Shown here in pieces: positions 19,601 through 28,252 of a stretch of DNA of 64,000 nucleotides. The DNA is from Thiomonas sp. X19 (GTDB taxonomy: Bacteria > Pseudomonadota > Gammaproteobacteria > Burkholderiales > Burkholderiaceae_C), in assembly GCF_900089495.1 (NCBI RefSeq), contig NZ_LT605203.1, positions 3,692,179 through 3,756,178 on the forward strand, in the 5' to 3' direction. The position numbers and the translations under genes are program-made. Below the pieces are notes generated by a model, which searched no databases, was not told the DNA's origin, and worked only from the letters and a program-made list of their open reading frames with translations. Each line of letters begins with the position of its first letter. The first letter of the stretch is position 1.

Positions 19601-20538
19601 TGATTGAAGGACTGGCATTGACCCCGCCTGTGCTCGGGCGGGTGTCGATTGGCAAGGTGGTGGAGAAGAACGGCAAACGGCTGCCGGAGAAGGATGACGA
19701 GTTCACGGTCACGAGCCTGGTGCAGAACAAGGACGGCTGGGTCAATCACCCCTTGGATGAAGCGCTGCGCAAAGCCGCTCCCGACAAGAAGCTGCGCTCC
19801 ATTCCGGTGACGGTGCTGTTTGCCGATCCGGACTTGAGCTTCCGGGCCGAGTACACGGCGTTCAACAGAACGAGTGGACGGCCGGTGTGTTCGGGTGATG
19901 GGCAGACGTGTCGCAGGTGAACAGCGGAAGGCTTGGTCTCTCTGCCTTGTCCGACGCCGGAGAACTGTAGCTATGGGGAGGCGTTCGGCTGCAAGCCTTA
20001 TGGCAGGCTCAATGTGCGGATCGATGGGCAGGACGATGACCTGGGCAGCTTCATCTTTCGCACCACGGGGTACAACTCGATTCGCACGCTGGCGGCCAGG
20101 CTGAAGTATTACCAGGCCTTGGTGGGGGAAGCGTTGCCGTGTCTGCCGCTGGGCTTGAAACTCAGAGCCAAGAGCACGACGCAAAGCCACAGGACGGCGG
20201 TGTATTTTGTGGACCTTGTGGTGCGAGAAGGGTTGACGTTGGACGCTGCGCTGCAAACGGCCAGGCAAGAAGCCGAGCAACGCAAAGCGGGAGGCTGGGA
20301 CCAGGCTGCACTGGACGAGGCTGCGGCTGACGGGCTTGCCCTTGGAGCGTTTGAGGACTCGGAGGAAGAAGGCGATGCCGTGGTCGAGGAGTTTTTCCAG
20401 GCGACGAACACGGCTGGTAATAGCTCAACCACACCGGGGGGCGTCACACCTGTCACACCCGTCACACAGGAAAACGATCGGGGGTCGAGTCTGGCTGAGA
20501 AGTTGAAGGCGAAGGCTGAGAGGGTGGTGACGTCATGA
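19601..20538 (+). pseudogene. Recombination-module partner ('hydrolase or metal-binding' family) with in-frame stop
   Basis: The frame runs from ATG 19601 (MIEGLALTPPVLGRV) to GQTCRR and a TGA at 19918-19920, then continues in the same frame (TAEGLVSLPCPTPENCSYGEA...) to 20538. A single base substitution therefore interrupts a gene of about 312 codons. It has Cys clusters (VCSGDGQTC and PCPTPENC) that may bind metal. Homologues accompany YqaJ genes in integrative elements. A downstream start at TTG 19933 could give a partial product. Confidence 0.75.
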
Positions 20539-20916
20539 CAACCCTCAAGCAAGTTGTCATCGCGGTTGTCATCGCCATGGTCTGAACCGCCCCGGGTTTT
20601 GAGGAGGCTCCAACCTTTGAGAAGATGGAGCCATGAACAAGACGAACAAGTTTTCCCCCGAAGTGCGCGAGCGCGCGGTACGCATGGTCCAGGAGCACCG
20701 AGGCGAGTACCCCTCGCTGTGGGCCGCAGTCGAATCCATGGCCCCCAAGATTGGCTGCGTGCCACAGACGCTGCTCGAATGGGTCAAGCGCGAGGAAGTC
20801 GATACAGGCCAGCGCGACGGCCTGACGAGCAGCGAGCGTGAACGCCTCAAACAACTCGAGCGCGAGAACAAGGAATTGCGCCGGGCCAATGACATCCTCA
20901 AAGCGGCGAGTGCTTT

Positions 20917-21858
<942 letters not shown>

Positions 21859-21897
21859 CTTAAACCAACCAGCCTCCACGAAACCCGGGGCGGTTCA

Positions 21898-22045
21898 GGG
21901 CCAGCCCTGCATATTTGTCGGAGACATATTTGACGAACAGCAGGACCAGCACGTAGTCCTTGTACTGGGAGGCGTCCATGCCCCCGCGCAGCTCGTCACA
22001 GCTCTTCCACAGGGAGCTGTAAAGCTCGGATTTTTTGATCGCCAT
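21898..22045 (-). pseudogene. hsdM: hsdM 5' fragment (type I restriction-modification methyltransferase)
   Basis: The first 49 residues, MAIKKSELYSSLWKSC followed by DELRGGMDASQYKDYVL and VKYVSDKYAG, match the N-terminal domain of HsdM. The frame then runs into the IS3 right end at 21897. The rest of hsdM, and hsdS/hsdR, are absent from the window. The restriction system is dead here. Confidence 0.85.
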
Positions 22046-22348
22046 GCCGCACGTTCCAGGAGTTCAGGAGGGTGCTGGGGATGATAGGGGGCGAGGCTGG
22101 GGGGTGGGAATGAGCTGAAACGAGATGGACCGTGGGCACGGCCTGGACTCACCTGCACTGCAGGTTCAATGACCTGAGTCAGCTCGCGACGGTGCTGCGA
22201 CCACGCAAGGCCAACAGTGATTGGTAGGTCGATCTTGCTGGCTGTGCCCAGCTGGATTGCTCAAAACCTAGCCGTAAGATCTGACGTAAGATCTTATTTA
22301 GCTATATGAAAAATAAGTTATTAAAAACAATAACTTAGATCTTCTAAC
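22046..22348. other. AT-rich intergenic region left of the tRNA-Ser repeat
   Basis: No gene. Contains GTAAGATCT twice (near 22273 and 22286) and a hairpin at 22314-22337 that would have terminated the original tRNA-Ser transcript. Clearly lower G+C than neighbours near 22260-22345. Confidence 0.5.
22314..22337 (-). terminator. Hairpin plus T-run: displaced tRNA-Ser terminator
   Basis: On the minus strand TAAGTTATT and AATAACTTA pair around a 6-nt loop, followed by TTTTTC. It lies 12 bases beyond the CCA of the truncated tRNA-Ser copy, so it is probably the native terminator separated from the full gene when the element integrated. Confidence 0.65.
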
Positions 22349-22408
22349 TGGCGGAAGCGGTGAGATTCGAACTCACGAACGGTTGCCCGTTGCCGGTTTT
22401 CAAGACCG
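22349..22408 (-). other. Distal attachment site: 3' half of tRNA-Ser
   Basis: Minus strand reads from the anticodon stem (CGGTCTTGAAAACCGGC) through a variable arm (AACGG, GCAA, CCGTT), T arm and acceptor to CCA. The D arm and 5' acceptor are missing. The last 29 bp (22349-22377) are identical to 48114-48142, and the 17-bp anticodon arm (22392-22408) is identical to 48156-48172; only the variable arm differs. This marks the far end of the integrated element. Confidence 0.9.
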
Positions 22409-22515
22409 CAAACTACTCTTTGTTTTTCAACAACTTATCACGCTAACTGGAATTTTTGGGACACCACGGGTACACTGCGTACTTTGATGGAAACTCAACG
22501 GCAGAGGGCGATTGC

Positions 22516-23007
22516 ATGCTTGACCGAGAGCTACAGCGGGAACTCCTTATCAGCATGGCGGAGCACTACCCCAGAGCGTGGGATTTTCACCACTACTTGA
22601 AAAACGTTCCGGAGTGCGATGAACAAAAGCTGGCCGCAAACCTTCAGTACCTCGACGAACATGGACTTGCCAAGTCGGGGCTTCTGATTGGTGTGGACGG
22701 ACATTTGGCATTCTCACTTCCGCAAATCACTGCTCAAGGCATGGACTTCCTGCAGGACGATGGCGGGCTGTCTGCGATTCTCGGCGTCGTAACGATACGA
22801 CTGCATGACGACACGATCAAATCCTTGGTCGAAACGAAGATCAGGGAAAGCGACCTTCCTCAGACCGAGAAATCGAGACTGGCGAGTGCGGTGCGAGCAT
22901 TGCCGGCTGAAGTCACCAAACACCTCACCCTGAAGCTTGTCGACATCGGACTGGCACAGGGCCATGTCGCCATGCAAACAATCCTCAAGGCCGTAGGAAT
23001 CTCCTGA
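22516..23007 (+). CDS. Hypothetical protein coupled to integrase, 163 aa
   Basis: Begins MLDRELQRELLISMAEHYP; a winged-helix-like N-terminal half (two-residue EHGLAKSG turn near 55-65) and a helical C-terminal half. It overlaps the integrase start by one base (TGATG), so the two are translationally coupled. That placement suggests a recombination accessory or regulator, but I recognise no family. Confidence 0.65.
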   Translation: MLDRELQRELLISMAEHYPRAWDFHHYLKNVPECDEQKLAANLQYLDEHGLAKSGLLIGVDGHLAFSLPQITAQGMDFLQDDGGLSAILGVVTIRLHDDTIKSLVETKIRESDLPQTEKSRLASAVRALPAEVTKHLTLKLVDIGLAQGHVAMQTILKAVGIS

Positions 23008-23981
23008 TGGCGACTTTCGTGCAACGTGGGCCACTCCAATGGCAGGCCAAGATACGTCGCAAGGGCTATCCCATGCTGACGAAGACCTTCGAGCTGAAGG
23101 CAGATGCCGAGCGTTGGGCCCGTAAGATCGAACGCGAGATGGACACTGGCGAGTGGCGCGATACTCGCCAAGCTGACGGCATGACGGTCAAGGAATTGAT
23201 CGGCCGCTATCAGGCCGAAGTCACACCTACGAAGAAGGGTGCAGATCGCGAGGTGTTCCGGTTGCGCGTACTGTTGCGTGCCAAGCTCGCGGGCCTTGCG
23301 GTCTCGCGCGTGCGCAGTGCAGACGTAGCCGAGTTTCGCAACCTACGGACCAAAGACGGCGCAAGCGCCAATACAGTGCGCAATGACCTGAACACACTTT
23401 CCGCCGTTTTTGAATGGGCGCGAAGCGATTTGTCTTTCACGGTCGAAAATCCGGTGCGCGCAGTCAAAAAGCCAAGCCCCGGCCGTGGCCGTGAGCGGAG
23501 ATTGCAGGGCGGTGAGGAACAGACCCTGCTGGACGCCTGCTCGCCCGGGATGCGCGCCCTGGTCATCGTGGCGCTGGAAACTGGCATGCGCCTTGGCGAA
23601 CTCTGCGTCATCGAGCGCCAGCATGTCGATCTCAAGCGTCGTGTCGCAAGATTGCTGGACAGCAAGAACGGCGCTGCGCGTGATGTGCCGTTGTCGAGCG
23701 CTGCCGTCGCTGCAATCCAGGCCCTGCCCTCTGCGCTACGCGGCCCAGTCTTCGGAATTGCCTCGCGATCTGCCACGGCGATGTTTTCGAGGACCTGCAA
23801 GCGTGTAGGCATTGCTGGTCTGCGTTTTCACGATCTGCGGCATGAGGCCATGTCCAGGCTCGCCGAGCGTGGGGACTTCAATGTGCTGGAACTCGCTGCA
23901 ATCAGCGGCCACAAGTCCCTGTCCATGCTCAAGCGGTACACCCATATCGAGGCCGAGAAGCTGGCGAAGAAGCTGGGATGA
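23007..23981 (+). CDS. int: Tyrosine site-specific integrase
   Basis: 324 residues. The N-terminal arm-binding domain (WQAKIRRKGYPMLTKTF) is followed by a core-binding domain, then the catalytic domain with Arg in ETGMRLGELC (about 197), HDLRHEAMS (His-x-x-Arg, about 278), GHKSLSMLKRYTH (His and the nucleophile Tyr, about 312). It integrates the element at tRNA-Ser, with the distal attachment repeat about 600 bp upstream. The complete motif set suggests an active enzyme. Confidence 0.92.
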   Translation: MATFVQRGPLQWQAKIRRKGYPMLTKTFELKADAERWARKIEREMDTGEWRDTRQADGMTVKELIGRYQAEVTPTKKGADREVFRLRVLLRAKLAGLAVSRVRSADVAEFRNLRTKDGASANTVRNDLNTLSAVFEWARSDLSFTVENPVRAVKKPSPGRGRERRLQGGEEQTLLDACSPGMRALVIVALETGMRLGELCVIERQHVDLKRRVARLLDSKNGAARDVPLSSAAVAAIQALPSALRGPVFGIASRSATAMFSRTCKRVGIAGLRFHDLRHEAMSRLAERGDFNVLELAAISGHKSLSMLKRYTHIEAEKLAKKLG

Positions 23982-24040
23982 TTGACGAGAACGCCACTGC
24001 CTGGTGATGGTGGTCATCTAGAAACTGAAAGGCATTTGCA

Positions 24041-24259
24041 ATGAACGCTGATCATTACACCTATCGTGTCACCTGGTCGCCCGAAGACGGCGAGCATGTG
24101 GGGCTTTGCGCCGAGTTTCCCTCGCTGTCCTGGCTGGCCGCCACCCCCGATGCCGCCCTCAAGGGAATTCGGCGTGTCGTTGCGCAAAGCCTCGAGGACA
24201 TGCGCAATGCTGGCGAGGACATTCTGCAGCCACTGGCCATGAAGCGCCGCAGTGGTTAG
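24041..24259 (+). CDS. HicB-like antitoxin, truncated and without HicA
   Basis: 72 residues. YTYRVTWSPEDGEHVGLCAEFPSLSWLA is the HicB partial RNase-H-like domain; relatives go on after KRRSG into a ribbon-helix-helix domain, which is missing because a stop follows directly. No hicA toxin gene is adjacent. It is probably a remnant of a toxin-antitoxin pair, although the remaining domain could still fold. Confidence 0.7.
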   Translation: MNADHYTYRVTWSPEDGEHVGLCAEFPSLSWLAATPDAALKGIRRVVAQSLEDMRNAGEDILQPLAMKRRSG

Positions 24260-24284
24260 CCGGCGGAGTGCCACTTGCGCGGCC

Positions 24285-24383
24285 TCAACCGCGCTCCTTC
24301 CAGAGTACTGTCAACGCAATCGATGTGAAACCGAGCGCGGCGATGATGGCCCCTCCCCAGAGCAATCCTGCCAGTAGGCTCAT
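24285..24383 (-). CDS. Very small membrane protein, 32 aa
   Basis: MSLLAGLLWGGAIIAALGFT followed by SIALTVLWKERG: a single membrane helix with a short basic tail. Its ATG overlaps the stop of the next upstream gene (ATGA at 24380-24383). Part of a tight run of three small membrane-protein genes on the minus strand. Function unknown; a role in the cell envelope or DNA transfer is only suggested by context. Confidence 0.5.
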   Translation of the reverse strand: MSLLAGLLWGGAIIAALGFTSIALTVLWKERG

Positions 24384-24532
24384 GCGTCCCCCGACTTCTC
24401 GTGGACTGCCGCCACCGATTTGATCCGCTGCCATCCCCTTGTTGTGTCAATGACGACCCAGCTTGATAGCAGGATCAGGGTGAGCGACAGCACCGTTCCG
24501 AGGGCTGAGTAGATGTTCTGCAAAAGAAACAT
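24380..24532 (-). CDS. Small membrane protein, 50 aa
   Basis: MFLLQNIYSALGTVLSLTLI then LLSSWVVIDTTRGWQRIK: one membrane helix and a cytoplasmic basic tail. It starts two bases after the stop of the 113-residue gene and overlaps the 32-residue gene. No family recognised. Confidence 0.5.
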   Translation of the reverse strand: MFLLQNIYSALGTVLSLTLILLSSWVVIDTTRGWQRIKSVAAVHEKSGDA

Positions 24533-24534
24533 GG

Positions 24535-24876
24535 TCAAGCCCCTTCCCCTTCCGCCTCATGGCGTTTGACCCAACCCTTGCGGTCCATCCACTCACGAAG
24601 CTGTGTTTCGGACCTGGACAGGGACTGCCAGCGGGTGATGGACAGCCATGGGATGCCGTACATGAGCACAGTGGTTTCCTTGCCGGCTTCCCAGAAGGCT
24701 CCCCACAGCTCGCGTAGCGCAATTCGCAGGCCAATGCGGCCCGTGAGGCTCGCATCGATTTCAGCGGCCAGCCAAAGGGACAGGAAAAAACCAGCGGAGA
24801 TGGCTGCTAGAACGGCCGTCGCTCCGAGCACGTGGGCGACAAGAAAATCCAAGGGGGCGCCAGGGTGAGGGAACAT
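24535..24876 (-). CDS. Small membrane protein, 113 aa
   Basis: A hydrophobic segment at about residues 10-38 (LVAHVLGATAVLAAISAGFF), then a soluble part ending in a charged stretch (REWMDRKGWVKRHEAEGEGA). First gene of the three-gene membrane cluster. No family recognised; possibly an element surface or transfer accessory protein. Confidence 0.55.
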   Translation of the reverse strand: MFPHPGAPLDFLVAHVLGATAVLAAISAGFFLSLWLAAEIDASLTGRIGLRIALRELWGAFWEAGKETTVLMYGIPWLSITRWQSLSRSETQLREWMDRKGWVKRHEAEGEGA

Positions 24877-25141
24877 TTTTTAGACCTCGGGATTGTGCTG
24901 AAGACATTTTGGAATGAAACGGCAACGCTGACAACTCTGGTTGCCATGGGCGGGGGCGCAGGACGGGGGTGTCTGAAGTCCCCGGCCTGCTCAAGCAGCC
25001 CTCACGGGCCGCTCGCAAGGTGATGTGTCCAGCGCGCCCTTCTGGGAGTTGAGCAGGGTACGCGCTGGACGCAGAGCGCCCTTGTTGTCATCTTCTACTG
25101 AGGGAGATGTGTGCGCGGCGAGTGAAGATTTACACGCCGTT
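24877..25141. other. Non-coding stretch
   Basis: No convincing gene. Probably holds the promoter for the leftward membrane-protein cluster. It ends at the 41-bp hairpin. Confidence 0.4.
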
Positions 25142-25182
25142 CTGCGTACACTTTTTTGTATCGTATAAAAAAGTGTACGCAG
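25142..25182. repeat. Perfect 16-bp inverted repeat with 9-nt loop
   Basis: CTGCGTACACTTTTTT, loop GTATCGTAT, then AAAAAAGTGTACGCAG. The A/T runs lie inside the stem, so it can act as a terminator in either direction. It separates the leftward toxin-antitoxin genes from the membrane cluster. The length and perfection are unusual; a recombination or protein-binding site is also possible. Confidence 0.75.
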
Positions 25183-25270
25183 GCCACGCTTGACACGCCG
25201 CCTACCGGCGGCTGCGTGGGGTGCATGCCCCGCTGCTACCGCAGCTCGGCGAAGTGGTCTGCACGGGGCC

Positions 25271-25603
25271 TCAGGTCAGTTCCACCAGGGCGATTGCCGG
25301 GTCTTCCAGACGCCTTCGCAGCTCGTCCTGCTGGTCGATCAGCAGGCGTGCGACGTGGTCATTGCGACAATTGGCGATACGCAGCCGGATGACCTGGGGT
25401 GGAGCGCCACGCAACACGGCCAGGTCGTTGAAGTCGCTGTCGCGCGTGACGATCACATACCCTTGATGGGCCGCGAAGACTCGGATTTCGGCGTCCGTTG
25501 CCCGCTCAAGGCCGGCAAAACAGACATGGGTGGTTTCAGGATAGTGCGGCTGCAGCAGCGGAACGAGCCGCCGCGAGAGGTTTTCATCGAGCAGCAGTTT
25601 CAA
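25271..25603 (-). CDS. DUF5615 PIN-like toxin
   Basis: 110 residues starting MKLLLDENLSRRLVPLL, the conserved first strand and acidic residue of the PIN-like Mut7-C/DUF5615 family, with ATDAEIRVFAAHQGYVIVTRDSDF carrying further conserved Asp residues. Predicted ribonuclease toxin. It overlaps the upstream DUF433 gene by 4 bp, the usual antitoxin-first arrangement. Confidence 0.85.
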   Translation of the reverse strand: MKLLLDENLSRRLVPLLQPHYPETTHVCFAGLERATDAEIRVFAAHQGYVIVTRDSDFNDLAVLRGAPPQVIRLRIANCRNDHVARLLIDQQDELRRRLEDPAIALVELT

Positions 25604-25821
25604 GCCGCGACCCTGGCGCTGTGATGTTCCCGCTCAGCGGCATAGGCGAAACAAGCCAGGATGTCCTCGTGCTGCAGCTCGGGGAAATCCTGGAGAACGT
25701 CCTGTTCGGTCGCGCCGGACGCGAATTGCGCTAGCACGTCGTACACAGTGATGCGCAGACCCCGAATGCAGGGCTGCCCACTGCGCTTGCCAGGCTCGAT
25801 CGTGATGCGGTCAAAGTTCAT
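25600..25821 (-). CDS. DUF433 antitoxin
   Basis: 73 residues with the DUF433 pattern RITIEPGKRSGQPCIRGLRI then TVYDVLAQFASG and DFPELQHEDILACFAYAA. This is a helix-turn-helix-like antitoxin that pairs with DUF5615 toxins. ATGA overlap with the toxin gene supports coupled translation. Likely stabilises the element. Confidence 0.85.
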   Translation of the reverse strand: MNFDRITIEPGKRSGQPCIRGLRITVYDVLAQFASGATEQDVLQDFPELQHEDILACFAYAAEREHHSARVAA

Positions 25822-25882
25822 GCATCCGATTCTAGGCGGCGTCGCCGGCTCTGTCAGGACTCGGAGATGTGGTGGGCGGATT

Positions 25883-26290
25883 TCACATTTCGGCCACGGT
25901 GATCATTAAATCATCTGATTCCAACAGCCCACGCGCCAGCTCTTTGATTTCTTCCCAGTGCTTGCGCACAAGCTCGCGAGCAGCGTCCATGGCCTCGCCA
26001 AACTCTGAACGCTCATCAAAAAGTCCGCGCGCGATGGTGTAGTCCTGCGAGCACCCGATGACTGCGAACCCTGATCGTTTCAGTATTCGCATACTGGCGA
26101 TAGGCCCGGCCAGTAAAACCAGTGCATCGTCTCGAACTGACCAGCCCAGTGGCGTGATGAAGTCGCATTGACCCCCATCGCCGTCAAGAAAAATGCGGTC
26201 AATCGACGCGCCAAGGCGCCTCGCGATAACCGCATGCGCGGCTTCGTGATGAGCCGCAGAAATTGGGCGCGGACATTTTTTGTGGTTCAT
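25883..26290 (-). CDS. Peptidase M41-like (FtsH C-terminal-like) zinc protein, 135 aa
   Basis: Starts with the metalloprotease motif HHEAAHAVIARRLGA (HExxH at about 15-19) followed by FLDGDGGQCDFIT and a helical tail. It matches only the protease part of FtsH, without AAA+ or membrane domains. Homologues are found on plasmids and phages; substrate unknown. Octamer repeats like those before parA lie just upstream of its start (26302-26327), so it may be controlled by the RHH partition protein. Confidence 0.75.
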   Translation of the reverse strand: MNHKKCPRPISAAHHEAAHAVIARRLGASIDRIFLDGDGGQCDFITPLGWSVRDDALVLLAGPIASMRILKRSGFAVIGCSQDYTIARGLFDERSEFGEAMDAARELVRKHWEEIKELARGLLESDDLMITVAEM

Positions 26291-26301
26291 GTCAACCCTC
26301 T

Positions 26302-26327
26302 GAACTACAGAGTTACAGAATTACGAT
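26302..26327. repeat. Octamer repeats before the M41-like gene
   Basis: ACTACAG, AGTTACAG and AATTACG in tandem; related to the AAATACAG repeats before parA and the RHH gene. Overlaps the 3' end of the RHH gene. Confidence 0.5.
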
Positions 26328-26560
26328 TTTCCGTATTTCTGTATCAGCAAGTCCCGGACAACATCAGCCATTTTTTCCCCCTGCGCAGCGCATTCCGATT
26401 TAACCCTACGGTGCAGCGCAGCGGGAATGTCAATTGTCAACCGCTTCATGTCCTCGCCATCCGCATGGGCTTTTGCGGGTTTACCCTTGACCGGAGCGCT
26501 CACCCATTCATCAGCCTGGCGGGCACTGGGGCGGGGGGCGATGGAAATTTTTTTGCTCAT
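26321..26560 (-). CDS. Ribbon-helix-helix partition/regulatory protein, 79 aa
   Basis: A basic flexible N-terminus (to about residue 35) and a C-terminal RHH fold: MKRLTIDIPAALHRRVKSEC (strand and helix 1) and GEKMADVVRDLLIQKYG (helix 2). This is the ParG-like layout: the RHH binds DNA and the tail acts on ParA. It lies 30 bp downstream of parA. The AAATACAG-type repeats before both genes are its likely binding sites. Confidence 0.75.
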   Translation of the reverse strand: MSKKISIAPRPSARQADEWVSAPVKGKPAKAHADGEDMKRLTIDIPAALHRRVKSECAAQGEKMADVVRDLLIQKYGKS

Positions 26561-26573
26561 AGCGTTCTCCTGA

Positions 26574-26598
26574 AATACAGAAATGCAGATTTACGGGT
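26574..26598. repeat. AAATACAG octamer repeats between parA and RHH gene
   Basis: AAATACAG, AAATGCAG and ATTTACGG in direct tandem just upstream of the RHH start. A second, inverted set (CCGTATTTCTGCAT) follows within parA's last codons. Candidate centromere-like or operator sites. Confidence 0.6.
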
Positions 26599-27226
26599 TG
26601 CCGTATTTCTGCATGATTTCTTCGCGCAGCGCCTCGATCTCGCGGGCGGCGGGGCCGTCCGGCTCGGTCTCGAAAACGGCCAAGCCCTGCGCGGCTGATT
26701 CGGCAAATACGATGCGCTGACAGACCGATGCATCGAGCGCAGACACGCTATAGCTGGCTAGCGCTTCGCGAACATCGCGGCCGAGCGCAGTATTTACGAT
26801 TTTGCGATTTATCGCAAATACAGAATTCAGGGCAGGCTTGTAGATGCGGGCTTCGTCGATCTGCTTCACCACCTCATCGGCCGCCCACACGTCGAGAGGC
26901 GACGGCTGAACGGGAATGATCACCAGGTCGGCGGCCATGATGGCCGATCTGGCCAGCTCGGTGACGCGTGGCGGGCCATCGATGATGATGTGGTCATACC
27001 CCTGCCCGATCTGCTCAATATCGCGGTGCAGGGTCGGCTTGGGCAGGCCGACCGCGGAAAACAGGGGTTCGGCCTGGCGAGCGGCGGCCCAGTCCAAGGC
27101 CGAGCCTTGCGGGTCAGCATCGATCAGCAGCACGCGCGAACACGCGCGAGAGAGACTAGCGGCAAGATTGACACTCAGGGTAGTTTTTCCGACCCCGCCT
27201 TTTTGATTCAGGATTGCGATTTTCAT
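26591..27226 (-). CDS. parA: ParA-family partition ATPase
   Basis: 211 residues, small (type Ib, ParF-like) with no N-terminal DNA-binding domain. Deviant Walker A KGGVGKTTLS at 9-18, LLIDADPQGSALDW (Walker A'), HIIIDGPPRVT (Walker B), and VIIPVQPSPLDVWA. ATP-driven segregation of the element when it is extrachromosomal. The RHH partner is downstream and octamer repeats are upstream of both genes. Confidence 0.9.
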   Translation of the reverse strand: MKIAILNQKGGVGKTTLSVNLAASLSRACSRVLLIDADPQGSALDWAAARQAEPLFSAVGLPKPTLHRDIEQIGQGYDHIIIDGPPRVTELARSAIMAADLVIIPVQPSPLDVWAADEVVKQIDEARIYKPALNSVFAINRKIVNTALGRDVREALASYSVSALDASVCQRIVFAESAAQGLAVFETEPDGPAAREIEALREEIMQKYGNP

Positions 27227-27239
27227 GTTTTCCCCAATT

Positions 27240-27262
27240 GCAGATTTACAGAAATACAGGCA
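27240..27262. repeat. AAATACAG octamer repeats upstream of parA
   Basis: TTGCAG, ATTTACAG and AAATACAG in tandem, 13 bases before the parA start. Same motif family as at 26574 and 33574. Confidence 0.55.
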
Positions 27263-27304
27263 AAAGAAAGCCCCGGCCGCTGGGCTCGGGACGGCCTCGA
27301 TCGG

Positions 27305-27472
27305 TTAACGGCGCAGCCACAGGACCGTGCGGACGGCGGCGGCGATGGCAGCGGTCAGGGTGAGGGTCCAGAACGGGAAGAAATTCACGGCGAGAATCCA
27401 GACGATGGCTGCGCCAACGATGGTCAAATAAACCGGCAGGTTGTCGGGTTGTTGCTGGTTGTTGATTTGCAT
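27305..27472 (-). CDS. Small membrane protein, 55 aa
   Basis: MQINNQQQPDNLPVYLTIVG, then two hydrophobic stretches with WILAVNFFPFWTLTLTAAIA and an Arg-rich end LWLRR. Probably two membrane helices. Codirectional with its neighbours and preceded by a purine-rich ribosome site. No family recognised. Confidence 0.5.
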   Translation of the reverse strand: MQINNQQQPDNLPVYLTIVGAAIVWILAVNFFPFWTLTLTAAIAAAVRTVLWLRR

Positions 27473-27513
27473 GGTGATAGTCCTTTGGTGCAGTGAAGGG
27501 TGCCCCTGTATGC

Positions 27514-27532
27514 ATTCACACAGGGGCGAAAT
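27514..27532. repeat. 19-bp punctuating palindrome, copy A
   Basis: ATTCACACAGGGGCGAAAT. Lies about 10 bp after the DUF6573 gene stop. One of seven copies in the element (see findings). Confidence 0.7.
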
Positions 27533-27541
27533 TTCTTCGGA

Positions 27542-27988
27542 TCAGTCCTCGCCCGGCAGCATCACAGTGATGACAGGCCGCCCGTCATCGCCCGGCCCGA
27601 TGACAAACTTCAGTTGCACGAGGCGAGGCATGACGCCACGGCCAGCCGTGGGCGTGCGGTGCAGCGAGTAATAGAGGGGCTGCTGGCTGGCATCCAGCCC
27701 CCGGCGCAGCGCCGAGCGAATTGCAAGGCTCAGCATCCACACCACATCCCACAGCCTGCCGCTCTCGCTCTGCCCGGTGTAACCCTTGCGGGCCTCGGTG
27801 GCATCCGTCCATTCCACGCAATCGCCCCATGCAGCGCTGGTGAGCGCCACGGGCCAGACAATGCCCGCCTCGCGGGCGGTGGTGGACAAGTCAATCAGTT
27901 GCCCGTCTTCAATGGCCTGGGCGCGGGTGTACGTGCTGATCGGTTCCCCGAAGAATTCACGCATGGTGTCGGTCGTGGTGATTTGCAT
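27542..27988 (-). CDS. DUF6573 family plasmid protein
   Basis: 148 residues with EPISTYTRAQAIEDGQLIDL and EAGIVWPVALTSAAWGDCVEW, patterns I know from plasmid proteins now classed as DUF6573. Function unknown. It has a strong ribosome site (CAGGAG) inside a duplicated intergenic module, and is followed by a copy of the 19-bp palindrome. Confidence 0.75.
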   Translation of the reverse strand: MQITTTDTMREFFGEPISTYTRAQAIEDGQLIDLSTTAREAGIVWPVALTSAAWGDCVEWTDATEARKGYTGQSESGRLWDVVWMLSLAIRSALRRGLDASQQPLYYSLHRTPTAGRGVMPRLVQLKFVIGPGDDGRPVITVMLPGED

Positions 27989-27990
27989 GG

Positions 27991-28043
27991 TGGTTGCTCC
28001 TGGAAGTGACTTCTGGGATTGGCCCGGCCAACGAGCCGGGCGG
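27991..28043 (-). repeat. Duplicated leader module, copy 1
   Basis: Read on the minus strand: hairpin CCCGGCTCGTTGGCCGGG, then AGAAGTCACTTC, then CAGGAGC before the DUF6573 ATG. A second copy with the same order precedes the next upstream gene at 28253-28315. Confidence 0.65.
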
Positions 28044-28049
28044 GTAGGT

Positions 28050-28247
28050 TCAATCGATGAGGGTGACGGGGAACAGGCCGACGCCCTTCGGGCTGTGGCG
28101 CATCACAAAGCGCCCGGTCTTGCGGCTGTAAATCTTGTAATCACGCGGGATTGCCTTCCATTCCTCGCGGGTCATCTGGACGGTCTGGGCGGGGGCTTTG
28201 TTCTGTGCGCTGTCGGCGGACGGGGTGGTGTTTGCTTGGGTCTTCAT
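28050..28247 (-). CDS. Hypothetical plasmid protein, 65 aa
   Basis: Begins MKTQANTTPSADSAQNK, followed by a conserved-looking core TREEWKAIPRDYKIYSRKTG and RFVMRHSPKGVGLFPV. Small basic protein of a type found on plasmids of betaproteobacteria; function unknown. Its leader carries the second copy of the hairpin/AGAAGTTACTTC/CAGGAG module. Confidence 0.6.
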   Translation of the reverse strand: MKTQANTTPSADSAQNKAPAQTVQMTREEWKAIPRDYKIYSRKTGRFVMRHSPKGVGLFPVTLID

Positions 28248-28252
28248 CTAAC

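Noticed and set aside
22349..22408. A second functional tRNA-Ser
   Set aside because: The D arm and 5' acceptor strand are missing; it is the attachment-site half-copy.
27246..27515. An 89-codon minus-strand frame rich in Arg/His/Pro
   Set aside because: Overlaps a 55-codon frame in another phase with clear membrane segments and a good start, which is the better candidate.
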